NCBI RefSeq assembly: GCF_900129215.1
Contig: NZ_FQUQ01000005.1
Span: 124,001 to 188,000 of the forward strand
From: Pedobacter caeni
Lineage (GTDB): Bacteria; Bacteroidota; Bacteroidia; Sphingobacteriales; Sphingobacteriaceae
DNA: 64,000 nucleotides
Reading direction: 5' to 3'
Made by a program: the position numbers and the translations under genes. The notes below the pieces were generated by a model that was given only the letters and a program-made list of their open reading frames with translations, was not told the origin of the DNA and did not search any database. Positions 9,901 to 17,739 of this stretch are shown in pieces; within the stretch, counting starts at the first letter, position 1; every line of letters begins with the position of its first letter.

Positions 9901-10919
9901 TGTTCCCCAAAAGGAAGGAGCCGAAACTGATCGTCTACCACTGCAAGGTTATAATTGGGCAGGGGATTTCCAATGGTAATGGCATCACCTGGCCTTAAAG
10001 GAATCATGGTTGAGGTTACGGTTGTTTCTGTTGGCCCGTAACTGTTATAAAATACATTGTATCCGGGCTTGCTCCACCGGTTCAGCACCTGACTGGTACA
10101 GGCTTCCCCACCGGCATTAATTAAGCGGAGGCTTGGGATGTCATCGTCAATTACGGCGAGCAGGCTGGGCACTGCATGGAGTATACTTATTTTTTGTTCA
10201 CGTAAAACATCACTCAGTTCATCAATAGATTTGGCGGTAGTGGCATCTGCAACCCAAATGGTGGCACCGGCAGAGAGGCTGATCCATGTTTCTTCACACC
10301 ACATGTCAAATGATACAGAGAAACCCTGATAGACCCGGTCTTCGGCCATGATCTGAAGCACACTTTGTTCTGAACGGATCAGGTGGCAGATCTGACGGTG
10401 ACTGATGGGAATTCCTTTCGGTTTTCCTGTACTTCCTGAAGTATACAATACATAAGCACGGTCATCAGGTAAGGCGGCTATCGAAAAAGGCTGTATTTCG
10501 GTGGGAAAGGCAGGGATGTCAAAGACAGGGCAGGAGTCTGTTTTCAGTGCATCGCTGAAACAGGCAGATGCCCCCACTTCTTTCATCACTATGTGTACCC
10601 GTTCTTCGGGCATTTCACGGTCCAGGGGGACATAGGCCGCGCCTGATTTTGCGATACCAAGAATGGCCACCTGTAATTCCATGCTCCTGGGCCACCAAAG
10701 TCCCACAGATTGCCCTCTTCCAATCCCTTTGGATTGAAGAAAAGCGGCAACGGCATCACTCCACTGGTCCAGCTGCTGGTAGGTTAATGACTGTTCATTA
10801 AATATTAAGGCTGTTTTCTGAGAATAGCTGGCTGCAGCCGACCTGAAAATATCACCTATTGTTTCTTCACGGATAAATTCCGGATGTACTTTGCCGATGA
10901 CAATGCTCTTGGAATCCAT
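6951..10919 (-). CDS. NRPS-like membrane protein: A-PCP-(2TM + LbH)x3, Pls-type architecture
   Basis: A 1322-residue single-module synthetase. Adenylation domain about 20-510: A3 YTSGSTGKPKG (159-169), A4 FDMWCEETW (204-212), A5 NSYGPTETT (292-300), A8 around 397-420 and the A10 Lys (PSGKINRKE, about 491). PCP with FMDLGGHSL, phosphopantetheine Ser551. No condensation or thioesterase domain. Then three blocks, each two membrane helices (about 614-645/657-685, 857-884/898-925, 1104-1128/1147-1170) plus a left-handed beta-helix acyltransferase-like domain (about 700-835, 935-1080, 1180-1322). This is the layout of the NRPS terminal-domain family (TIGR02353) that includes the epsilon-poly-L-lysine synthetase Pls, where the tandem C1-C3 domains in the membrane polymerise aminoacyl units by isopeptide bonds. 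Hand-read pocket residues are D-M-E-H-I-A-S-V-T; the acidic residue at the position equivalent to 239 suggests a basic amino acid. Product unproven. Confidence 0.9.
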   Translation of the reverse strand: MDSKSIVIGKVHPEFIREETIGDIFRSAAASYSQKTALIFNEQSLTYQQLDQWSDAVAAFLQSKGIGRGQSVGLWWPRSMELQVAILGIAKSGAAYVPLDREMPEERVHIVMKEVGASACFSDALKTDSCPVFDIPAFPTEIQPFSIAALPDDRAYVLYTSGSTGKPKGIPISHRQICHLIRSEQSVLQIMAEDRVYQGFSVSFDMWCEETWISLSAGATIWVADATTAKSIDELSDVLREQKISILHAVPSLLAVIDDDIPSLRLINAGGEACTSQVLNRWSKPGYNVFYNSYGPTETTVTSTMIPLRPGDAITIGNPLPNYNLAVVDDQFRLLPFGEQGQLIISGPGVCNGYVNRPDLTAEKFLDKPESLQEVPGDRIYLSGDAVVMHADGSVDFRGRLDDQVKLRGYRIELGEIEVKLNELEGVSAAAVALKKDANQQEQLVGYVSLKANALFDEHQSRIELAKVLPPYMVPLVIVAMEKMPRLPSGKINRKELPVPEVLMQVKAEESIVIHPDDPLDKRVMAGLTHLFPGRTINPEDDFFMDLGGHSLLAASLSSWLRKEGGVHQASLKDIYTNRPISKLIHTWELGAEKAENELQKEKEPFHKISSLRYWICGIAQGFSLLVIYGLFAAQIFVPYLGYYYEVAKSETDKGDTFWAILTALLLFCFIAPLFSLLSIVFKWILLGKTKEGDYPLWGSYYFRYWLVKSMQRLVPLQFMNGTPLYPFYLRMMGMKMSPDAQISSITVGAEDLIEIGSDASISSGVVLNNAIVENGLLKLRKIRIADHAYIGSGAVISGGTTIEAWGELQDLSHLQSGQTIAPGEVWKGSPAERVDHKSPEELPQPLYVSGFKRKCYGFLYSVLLVLFPIVILLPLIPVIEILNYMDTQAPDYNFNYFIHIPLLTILYLSLYTLETVVLSRLLLYNMKPGTYPVYGWIYVRKWLSDQLISTSLIVLHPLYATVYISSFFRMLGAKIGKNTEISTASNVTHTMLEIGDESFIADAVTLGEEDIRGQQLILERTRVGNRSFVGNSALIPQGYELGDDMLIGVLSIPPTAEQLTQTQAKDWFGSPAISLPKRQDSGDYPSSLTTNPSMGRKTARFLIEGIRIILPETVIICCSVLFIAYCHDLVKDRNIMQILAETPKLPFYYLFYMGGPSLLVTLLLKWISIGKFKAEQHPMWTHKVWRSEANTTTYEALAVPFLLDFMKGTPFLPMVLSLFGVKFGKRVWLNTTDITEHDMVSIGDDSALNEDCGPQTHLFEDRVMKVGTVKIGARCSIGSRSIILYDSEIGDDVKLEPLSLVMKGEKLANGTAWTGSPIRLL

Positions 10920-11070
10920 TAAGCGTCATTAAAATTAATTCATCGAAATAACCGAAAATATTTGGTAAAACAATTAAAATTAAATGTTAAAAAAGAGGGC
11001 ATGGTGTATAAAAGAAAAGCACCCACCTTTTCGGATGAATGCTGATATAAAAGAGTTGATGTTTAGTTGT

Positions 11071-12570
11071 TTATGCGAAATTTAACCATGAGCTGTCTGC
11101 TGAATAATCGTCGATTACCTTGACGCTATTGTCAAACTGGAAGGAAGCAATTAAAGCAGCGACTTCCTGTTTAACCATAATGATGCAGTTTTCAACCAGG
11201 TCTTTTCTGAATCCTTTTTTCTGTAAGTCCAGCACGTAACCGATGCAAATAACCCGGGTTAATACCTTACCCAGGTCTACCATTTTACGCTGTGAAAGGT
11301 TGTCTGCAAGTGAAAAAGAAAGGTCTTTTTTGAAATGCTGACAAGCTTCGGCAGTTAGCTGGAATACATTTAAGAAATCAAAAAGGTTTGATTGTTTCTG
11401 TTTCTTCATGGTTCTGGTGATCATCTCTGCGGTTTGGTTGTACAACATTTCATTGGAACCTTCAAAGATCTGGAAAGGCCTGCTGTCCATAATCCCACGG
11501 CCGCCAATATGGGTTGTTCTGTATCCGTTAGCTCCTGAAAGCTGAACCAGCAATTGAGCAGATTCCTGCATCAGGTCGGTCACCACCGCTTTCATGGTGT
11601 TTGCTTCCAGGCCTTCAGTGGCTAAATTGTGTTGAATTCCGCTGATCTCACTGCTGTGTGCACACATCGCTGAGCAAATGGTATAAGCTGATTGTATTCT
11701 TGAAATCTGGAACTGTACATTGTCTATGGCCATTAAATTACCGGCACCTACGATACGGCTATGGCAATGTTGCATGGCTTCGTCCAGCATTCTCTTGATG
11801 AAGCCCATTCCCATTCCAGGGAACTGCATTCTGCTTCGGTGAAGGATATCCAGCATCATTTTAATCCCGGTAGTTTCCGGGTTCAATCTGAAATTCTTTG
11901 GCACAACAAGATCGAGCTTATTTAATCCGTAAGGGATCATGTAAAGACCGGGATTATCAAAGTATTCCTCTACCACAATGTGTTGTTTTGGCTGAGTGAT
12001 GTCACATAAAAAGAAATCAATATCCCTGCCCAGATCGCCATTTTCATTTGCATTTCTTGCAGCGATGATCCAGTAATCTGCCATCCCTGTAAGTCCCTGC
12101 CAGTGTTTGGTTCCTTTGATCTGATAGCCATTTTCCACCTCTTTAGAAGTTGTTTTCATGTTCAGGGCATCACTTCCGTAATCAGGTTCTGTGATCATGA
12201 GTCCCCCCATCTGTCCTTTCTCAAGGAAGTTGCTGAAGATCCCGGATTTTACTGATTCATCTGCATACTTGGAAACCGGCTCTAAGAAGAGGGCAATGTT
12301 GATTCCAAAAGTGAGTGATAACGGAAGAGATTCGTATGATGCAGCGGCTAAAACGCCCAGACATTCTTTAACGATACTTCCACGTCCTCCAAATTGAGTG
12401 GGAATAGCAACCGAAAGGGGTTGCTGGTCCATGATACCCTTCAATATTTCAGGAGGTAGACCTCTTTCCAGACTAAGTTTATCAATGTCAGACTGCACAT
12501 GGAATAGATTTTTTAAAGTTTGCTCGAAGTCTTTGATGTAATCAGAAAACTTGATGTCGGTTAATGTCAT
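11071..12570 (-). CDS. Acyl-CoA dehydrogenase family flavoprotein
   Basis: A 499-residue acyl-CoA dehydrogenase-fold protein. The N-terminal helical domain is followed by the FAD-binding beta region (MITEPDYGSDA, about 126-135; KGTKHWQGLTGMADYWIIAAR) and the C-terminal helical domain with IFEGSNEML, whose Glu370 lies where the catalytic base sits in short/medium-chain enzymes. The family oxidises acyl thioesters at alpha-beta with transfer to ETF. It is encoded 151 bases upstream of the Pls-like gene on the same strand. Acyl-CoA dehydrogenase homologues next to NRPS genes sometimes oxidise PCP-bound aminoacyl groups (PltE-type), but it may equally be an independent fatty-acid enzyme; no other beta-oxidation gene is nearby. 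Confidence 0.88.
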   Translation of the reverse strand: MTLTDIKFSDYIKDFEQTLKNLFHVQSDIDKLSLERGLPPEILKGIMDQQPLSVAIPTQFGGRGSIVKECLGVLAAASYESLPLSLTFGINIALFLEPVSKYADESVKSGIFSNFLEKGQMGGLMITEPDYGSDALNMKTTSKEVENGYQIKGTKHWQGLTGMADYWIIAARNANENGDLGRDIDFFLCDITQPKQHIVVEEYFDNPGLYMIPYGLNKLDLVVPKNFRLNPETTGIKMMLDILHRSRMQFPGMGMGFIKRMLDEAMQHCHSRIVGAGNLMAIDNVQFQISRIQSAYTICSAMCAHSSEISGIQHNLATEGLEANTMKAVVTDLMQESAQLLVQLSGANGYRTTHIGGRGIMDSRPFQIFEGSNEMLYNQTAEMITRTMKKQKQSNLFDFLNVFQLTAEACQHFKKDLSFSLADNLSQRKMVDLGKVLTRVICIGYVLDLQKKGFRKDLVENCIIMVKQEVAALIASFQFDNSVKVIDDYSADSSWLNFA

Positions 12571-12910
12571 ATATAGAATACAAATATTTTAATAAGATCG
12601 TCTCGCAAATAAGTGAATATTTATCTAGAATCTTTATAAATAATAAACAATTTTTGCTGAATATCAAATTCAAAATAATGACAATGGGGCGAACTATAAA
12701 ATGATCGCGGTCACATTGCTCTGATTTAGTATGATGAAGCAGGTCCCTATTCCTTATTACACAGCTATTTAATCCTGCCATTAGCTGTTATGAGAAGGGT
12801 ATTCCTTCTTAAGCTCGCTAAAGAGAGTATGGAAATATACGGTTTAAATCAAAAGAATGGTAAGAATCTGCGATTTTTTTGGCCTTTAGCAATTTCTTAT
12901 CTTTACAATT
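12571..12910. other. 340-base intergenic stretch
   Basis: AT-rich between the divergent acyl-CoA dehydrogenase and GNAT genes. Apart from a possible promoter for the GNAT gene at its right end (12878-12905), no gene, repeat or RNA was recognised. Short open frames here have no coding features. Confidence 0.6.
12878..12905 (+). promoter_or_regulatory. Possible GNAT promoter
   Basis: TTTG at 12878-12881, 16-base spacer and TATCTTTA at 12898-12905, only 5 bases before the ATG. Spacer is short and the last base deviates, so weak. Confidence 0.3.
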
Positions 12911-13471
12911 ATGCAGGCAATTCCGACATTAAACACCGAACGGCTTATCCTGAAAGGAGTAAGCATCGCTGATGTAGCATCTTATACGAAGTATTTTGTG
13001 GACTACGATGTGGTTCGGTATTTATCCGATGAAGTGCCATGGCCATATCCTGAAAACGGGGTGAAAGATCACCTTGAAAAGGTGGTTTTACCTCAACAGG
13101 GAGATGGACATTGGGTATGGGGAATTTTCTTGAAAGAACAGCCGGATGAACTGATCGGTACAGTAGACCTGAGGAGAGAAGGGAAGCCTGAACACCGGGG
13201 TTTCTGGTTGGGGAAGCCGTTTTGGGGTAAAGGAATCATGACGGAAGCAAATGTTTCTGTGCTTGACTATGCTTTCGGAGCGCTTGGTTTTGAACGTTTG
13301 CTGTTTGCCAATGCAGTTGGGAATATTGGCTCCAGGAGAATTAAAGAGAAAACGGGCGCTCAGCTAATTGGCATTAGAGAGGCAGGATTTGTAGATCCAC
13401 TCCTTAAGGAATGTGAAGTATGGGAACTGACCCCGGAGAACTGGCTGAAATTCAAAACCGCTAAGGCTTAG
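12911..13471 (+). CDS. GNAT-family N-acetyltransferase (RimJ/RimL-like)
   Basis: A 186-residue acetyltransferase with the RimJ/RimL opening (IPTLNTERLILKGVSIADVASY), the substrate strand IGTVDLRREGKPEHRGFWLGKPFWGKGIMTEA (acetyl-CoA loop G-K-G-I-M-T-E-A in place of the usual Q/R-x-x-G-x-G/A signature) and the distal motif ANAVGNIGSRRIKEKTGAQLIG. These enzymes move acetyl from acetyl-CoA to an amino group of a protein N-terminus or small molecule. The substrate cannot be told from the sequence. It stands alone between a minus-strand gene and the convergent AraC-type gene. Confidence 0.88.
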   Translation: MQAIPTLNTERLILKGVSIADVASYTKYFVDYDVVRYLSDEVPWPYPENGVKDHLEKVVLPQQGDGHWVWGIFLKEQPDELIGTVDLRREGKPEHRGFWLGKPFWGKGIMTEANVSVLDYAFGALGFERLLFANAVGNIGSRRIKEKTGAQLIGIREAGFVDPLLKECEVWELTPENWLKFKTAKA

Positions 13472-13531
13472 TTGCAGCATGTTTCCTGGTTTGCAATGAG
13501 GTTCTGACCTGGTTTATGAATCTGTAAATGG

Positions 13532-14467
13532 TTATGAATCTGCGATCTGGTTTTTGAGTTCCCGAAACTTTGCAGGAGTCTGATCCGTATGTTTCCTGAA
13601 AAAACTGATAAAATGGGTTGGTGCATCAAAGCGCAGGCCGTAGGCAATTTCAGAAACGCTCCGTCCGCTATGTCTTAAAAGAATTTTAGCTTCCTGAATA
13701 ATCCGTTCTGAGATGCATTGGGTGGTGGTTTTTCCGGTAGTCATTTTAACCGCTCTGTTCAGGTGGTTTACATGTACCGATAAATGTGTGGCAAAATCCT
13801 GTGCTCTTCTCAGTTTCATTTCCTGCTGCAGGTCTGCTAAAGGGAACTGAAGGTCCAGCAACTCTGTAAACAGGCTGGCGATTCTGATATTGGCTCCTGA
13901 ACCTTTTTCCCGGATCATTGCTGCGGGTTTCATTTTCATGACTTTGTGAACGAGTTCATAAACCAGGTTTCGCAATACGTCATATTTATAGGCGTAATCT
14001 GATTTGATTTCTTCTTCCATCTTTTCATAAATGAGAATGATTTCCTGCTGCTCTTTCTCGTTGAGAAAATAAATGGGATGGTCTTCGGGGCTAAATATGG
14101 GATAGGTTTTAAGCTGTCCGAACTGATGGAAAAAAGCTTCGGTGAATATGCAGAAGTATTCTGTTTGCGGGCCTTCCAGATTTTCCAGGTGGTAGGGGAT
14201 CAGAGGGTTGGCAAACAACATGGCACTTTCCTTAATTTCAATTGTCTTATCGGCATAATAACACCTGTTTTTGCCAATGATGAGCTTGATCTTATAAAAG
14301 TTTTTCCTGCTGAAAGTTGTTGGAAATGCCTTGTGTCCCGTAAAATCACCTATCTTAAAAACGTTGAAATGTCCGATCTCATCGTTCAGGTTTTCCGGAA
14401 TCCGGTTCAACTTATCCTGATAAAATTCTTCTAAACTATTGCTGTTCATCGCCTCAATTTTAATCAT
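13532..14467 (-). CDS. AraC-family transcriptional regulator
   Basis: A 311-residue protein with a cupin-like N-terminal ligand domain (about 1-180) and a C-terminal AraC/XylS DNA-binding domain: first helix-turn-helix FATHLSVHVNHLNRAVKMTTGKT, then the signature SGRSVSEIAYGLRFDAPTHFISFFRKHTDQTPAKFR near the end, in which the canonical F-x-D-x-S-x-F is altered to RFDAPTHF. It is divergent from the aldo-keto reductase at 14586 with about 118 bases between them, which suggests it activates that gene. The inducer is unknown. Confidence 0.92.
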   Translation of the reverse strand: MIKIEAMNSNSLEEFYQDKLNRIPENLNDEIGHFNVFKIGDFTGHKAFPTTFSRKNFYKIKLIIGKNRCYYADKTIEIKESAMLFANPLIPYHLENLEGPQTEYFCIFTEAFFHQFGQLKTYPIFSPEDHPIYFLNEKEQQEIILIYEKMEEEIKSDYAYKYDVLRNLVYELVHKVMKMKPAAMIREKGSGANIRIASLFTELLDLQFPLADLQQEMKLRRAQDFATHLSVHVNHLNRAVKMTTGKTTTQCISERIIQEAKILLRHSGRSVSEIAYGLRFDAPTHFISFFRKHTDQTPAKFRELKNQIADS

Positions 14468-14558
14468 TATCTGAATGATAAAGTTACAGATTGTCTTTTT
14501 GTTTGATTTTTGACGCGGATTGTTTCTTTTGCGTCGTAAAGGGCTTTGTGATCGCCAT

Positions 14559-14566
14559 TACTTTTG
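14559..14566 (+). promoter_or_regulatory. -7 element TACTTTTG before the aldo-keto reductase
   Basis: Exact TAnnTTTG match. It lies 5 bases before the ATG at 14571 and 19 before the ATG at 14586, which argues for the later start. No well-spaced -33 TTTG is visible, as may be expected for an activator-dependent promoter next to an AraC gene. Confidence 0.4.
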
Positions 14567-14585
14567 GAGCATGAAAAAAGAAGGA

Positions 14586-15677
14586 ATGAAACTGACGGAT
14601 TATAAGACATTGGGGAAATCAGGATTGAGGGTGAGTCCCCTGAGTCTGGGAACGATGACTTTTGGAGAAGACTGGGGCTGGGGGTCAAGTCCTGAAACTG
14701 CGTCGGCACTGATCTCAAGGTATACGGAGCTTGGAGGGAATGCAATCGACACAGCTAATGTGTATACCAAAGGGCATTCGGAAAAAATTATAGGAGAGCA
14801 TCTGAAAAAGACTGCACTGAGAAGAGACAGTCTGGTGATTTCCAGTAAGTTCTTTTGCAATATGTATCCGGGGGATCCGAATGCGGGTGGGACGAGCAGG
14901 AAGGCGATCATTGAATCGCTGGAAAATTCATTGAGGCGATTACAAACGGATTATATTGATGTTTACTGGATGCATGCTTTTGATCCTTTTACGCCAATTG
15001 AAGAGACCATGTCGGCTTTAAATGATGTGGTACGCTCAGGAAAGGTCCGGTACATCGGGGTGTCGGATACGCCGGCATGGAAAGTAGCACAAGCCCAAAT
15101 GATCACTGAATTTAGAGGCTGGCCTTCATTTATCGGCCTTCAGCTGGAATATTCCTTGTTAGAAAGGACAATAGAAGGTGAGTTGCTGCCTATGGCAGAG
15201 GAATTGGGGTTAGGCGTAATGCCCTGGTCGCCATTAAAAGAAGGTATTTTAAGTGGGAAGTATACCAGAAGTAATCAGGGAGAGGCGCAAAGTGGCAGAA
15301 ATGGTTCCCGGCTTAACCTTGAGCTTTCCGATCACACCTATGGCATCATTGATCAGCTCCATGTGCTGGCTGAAGCAAAGGAATCCAGTCCCGCTGCCAT
15401 AGCATTGGCATGGGTAATGGGTAGGGCCGGGGTAACATCAACGATAGTAGGGGCGAGAACGATGGGACAACTGAACCAAAATCTTCAGGCACTATCTGTA
15501 GTCCTGAATACGGAAGATGTGGCTTCCTTAGATCGTCTTACTGAACCTGTATTAAGTTTTCCCATTCCATTTCTCCGGGATGGGGCAAGGCATATGGCCC
15601 AGGCAGGTGCAAACATTAACAACAGGAGTTCTGTAGTTCCGGATTTATTGCCGGAAGACCTTGATGATGTTTATTAA
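14586..15677 (+). CDS. Aldo/keto reductase
   Basis: A 363-residue aldo/keto reductase. It starts MKLTDYKTLGKSGLRVSPLS, preceded by AAGGA; an in-frame ATG at 14571 would add five residues. Family features: GNAIDTANVYTKGHSEKIIGEHLK (catalytic Asp and Tyr), SSKFF (Lys), YIDVYWMHAFD (His), and the NADPH-binding tail ALAWVMGRAGVTSTIVGARTMGQL. The barrel reduces aldehydes or ketones with NADPH. Divergent from an AraC-type regulator that probably controls it; the physiological substrate is unknown. Confidence 0.92.
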   Translation: MKLTDYKTLGKSGLRVSPLSLGTMTFGEDWGWGSSPETASALISRYTELGGNAIDTANVYTKGHSEKIIGEHLKKTALRRDSLVISSKFFCNMYPGDPNAGGTSRKAIIESLENSLRRLQTDYIDVYWMHAFDPFTPIEETMSALNDVVRSGKVRYIGVSDTPAWKVAQAQMITEFRGWPSFIGLQLEYSLLERTIEGELLPMAEELGLGVMPWSPLKEGILSGKYTRSNQGEAQSGRNGSRLNLELSDHTYGIIDQLHVLAEAKESSPAAIALAWVMGRAGVTSTIVGARTMGQLNQNLQALSVVLNTEDVASLDRLTEPVLSFPIPFLRDGARHMAQAGANINNRSSVVPDLLPEDLDDVY

Positions 15678-15739
15678 ATTCTGCAGCTACCTTTGCCTGT
15701 TAATGATCGTGCCTTCGGCTGATAATGATCAGCCTGAAA

Positions 15740-16015
15740 CTACTTTTTGTTTACAAAAACGCCTTTAAAAGCCGACCAGCATGCGTTTTTTATATCGGTA
15801 GGAAGTCCGTCTTTTACATAGAACTGAATTCCGTTTTCATCATAGAAATAACGGAAGTAATTGCCTAATCTGTCTGGTTTCTCTCCGGTATGGATATTTT
15901 CGCGACTTAACAACCAGCGGGAATAAGTTACTTCAACACCATTTAAAGCGTCTTCAAGATCTTTTATTCTGCCAGAACTTTTGTCGTTATTAATCAATTC
16001 ACTATAATCCATCAT
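15740..16015 (-). CDS. Small hypothetical protein
   Basis: About 91 residues if translation begins at MMDYSELINNDKSSGRI (16015); an upstream in-frame start at 16039 would give 99. No signal peptide or membrane helix. It contains GEKPDRLGNYFRYFYDENGIQFYVKDGLP, rich in aromatic residues, and ends KGVFVNKK. I do not recognise the family. It stands alone after the convergent aldo-keto reductase; coding bias and a clean start make it likely real. Confidence 0.6.
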   Translation of the reverse strand: MMDYSELINNDKSSGRIKDLEDALNGVEVTYSRWLLSRENIHTGEKPDRLGNYFRYFYDENGIQFYVKDGLPTDIKNACWSAFKGVFVNKK

Positions 16016-16039
16016 ATTACATTTTACTTTAATTGACAA

Positions 16040-16368
16040 AGATACGGATAATAAAATGGTCCTGCGACTAAACTCCTGTTTATGACTACCATCAGACTGT
16101 TTCGCAAGTGTTTAATGGAGTTTGAGCTGCTTTTTGGAAATTGTATTGCCTTGGTAATGAAATGTATTTTAAATGAAACCTTATCAGCGTGTTTTAATCA
16201 AAGATTTAAAGAGATCCCGAGGATAAAACGAATGAATTGCTGTAATTTATTTAGTAAATTACAGCAATAATCAGATTGGCCAGGCAATTATATTATTTTA
16301 ATAAACCTTAATTATACTAAATTTATTAGCATATTTACAGCCTAAAATCACGCTTTTTATAAGAAATC
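16040..16368. other. 329-base intergenic stretch with a perfect hairpin
   Basis: AT-rich gap between divergent genes. It holds the 14-bp inverted repeat listed at 16236-16268; the open frame across 16082-16270 shows no coding features. Nothing else recognised. Confidence 0.6.
16236..16268. repeat. Perfect 14-bp inverted repeat
   Basis: ATTGCTGTAATTTA (16236-16249) and its exact reverse complement (16255-16268) with a 5-base TTTAG loop, about 100 bases upstream of the exonuclease/GIY-YIG gene. No T-run follows, so it is not a typical terminator; it could be a protein-binding site or a transcribed hairpin. Confidence 0.6.
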
Positions 16369-17739
16369 ATGCTGTACGCTGTTGTAGATATAGAAACCAC
16401 TGGTGGTTATGCCTCGGGAAATGGAATTACGGAAGTTGCCATTCTGATTCATGATGGGGTATCAGTGCTGAATTCATTTGAAACACTGATTAACCCGAAA
16501 CAATATATTCCGGATCATATTGAAGCCCTTACAGGGATCAGCAATGATATGGTCAGAAATGCACCGGTATTTGCCGATGTGGCTTCGGAGATCTATGAGC
16601 TGTTACATGACAAGATTTTTGTAGCCCATAATGTGAATTTCGATTTTTCCTTCCTTAAACATAACCTTACGGAAGCTGGTTATGATCTGCAATGCAATAA
16701 ACTGTGTACAGTAAGGTTAAGCCGTAAAATATTGCCTGGACATAAATCTTATAGCCTGGGTAAACTGTGTGCTGCCTTAAAGATTTCACTAAATAACCAT
16801 CACCGGGCTGGGGGAGATGCGAAAGCGACGGCAGAATTGCTGAGTATGCTGCTTCAGAATGATGCGGAAGGCATCATCCATCAATCCCTTAAAATCACTT
16901 CCAAAGAACAGGCTTTGCCTCCTAACCTGCCGAAAGCTCAGGTAGACCGGCTTCCATTGAATCCCGGTGTCTATTATTTTAAAGACCAAAAAGGAAAGGT
17001 TATTTATATCGGGAAAGCGAAAAGCTTAAAGAAAAGGGTTTGTTCCCATTTCAGCGGAAATAATGCAGGTAAGCAACGTCAGGACTTCCTGAAGAACATT
17101 TATAGTGTGGACTTTGAAGTTTGCGGAACAGAATTGATGGCTTTTATTCTGGAGGCGACCGAGATCAAGAGGTTATGGCCGGAAAATAACCGGGCATTAA
17201 AGCGGTATGAACAAAAGTATGCATTGTACGCTTTTGAAGATCAGAAGGGCTACCTCAGGTTAGGTATTGATACCTTTAAAAAGAACATGCCGGTATTGTA
17301 TAGTTTCAATACGATCCTCGAAGGGCATCACCTCTTAAAGATTTTGATAAAAGATCATTTTCTTTGTGAGAAGCTGTGTTATATCCAGAAAAACAGGATC
17401 GCCTGTACCGGTCATGAGGAAGGAAGTTGCAGTGGGGCGTGTGTAGGTAAGGAATCTGCGCCTGCCTATAATGTAAGGGTGAAATATGCGATTGAGCAGC
17501 TGAAATCCATGCTTCCTAGTTTTGCCATTATAGATGCAGGAAGAACAGAGGATGAACAGAGCTGTATTTTGGTGGAACAGGGCAAATTATATGGAATGGG
17601 GTATATTTCCCAGCACTCAGATGTTAAGGAGCCTGAGCTCCTTAAATCCGCCTTAAAAGCTTACCCTTCGAATGACTACATCATGCACCTGATTCTGACA
17701 CACACTGAGCAATATCCGCAAAAGCGAATCGCTGTCTAA
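16369..17739 (+). CDS. DEDDh 3'-5' exonuclease fused to GIY-YIG nuclease domain
   Basis: A 456-residue two-nuclease fusion. Residues 1-165 are a DnaQ/epsilon-type exonuclease: ExoI VVDIETTGG (Asp7, Glu9), ExoII HNVNFDFSFL (Asp92), ExoIII HRAGGD (His145, Asp150). About 196-275 is a GIY-YIG domain close to UvrC/Cho: PGVYYFKDQKGKVIYIGKAKSLKKR (G200-V-Y, Y213-I-G, Arg223) and LEATEIKRLWPENN with the metal Glu262. The C-terminal third includes a Cys-rich part (CEKLCYIQKNRIACTGHEEG, CSGAC). Such fusions are known in bacteria and are thought to act in DNA repair, incising damaged DNA and trimming the end. Its stop overlaps the convergent YCII-like gene by four bases. Confidence 0.92.
   Translation: MLYAVVDIETTGGYASGNGITEVAILIHDGVSVLNSFETLINPKQYIPDHIEALTGISNDMVRNAPVFADVASEIYELLHDKIFVAHNVNFDFSFLKHNLTEAGYDLQCNKLCTVRLSRKILPGHKSYSLGKLCAALKISLNNHHRAGGDAKATAELLSMLLQNDAEGIIHQSLKITSKEQALPPNLPKAQVDRLPLNPGVYYFKDQKGKVIYIGKAKSLKKRVCSHFSGNNAGKQRQDFLKNIYSVDFEVCGTELMAFILEATEIKRLWPENNRALKRYEQKYALYAFEDQKGYLRLGIDTFKKNMPVLYSFNTILEGHHLLKILIKDHFLCEKLCYIQKNRIACTGHEEGSCSGACVGKESAPAYNVRVKYAIEQLKSMLPSFAIIDAGRTEDEQSCILVEQGKLYGMGYISQHSDVKEPELLKSALKAYPSNDYIMHLILTHTEQYPQKRIAV

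Noticed and set aside
12542..12972. Short frames on both strands around the acyl-CoA dehydrogenase/GNAT gap
   Set aside because: They overlap real gene starts and show no domain or composition typical of proteins.
16082..16270. 62-residue plus-strand frame
   Set aside because: Runs through the hairpin at 16236-16268, Cys-rich random composition, no family.
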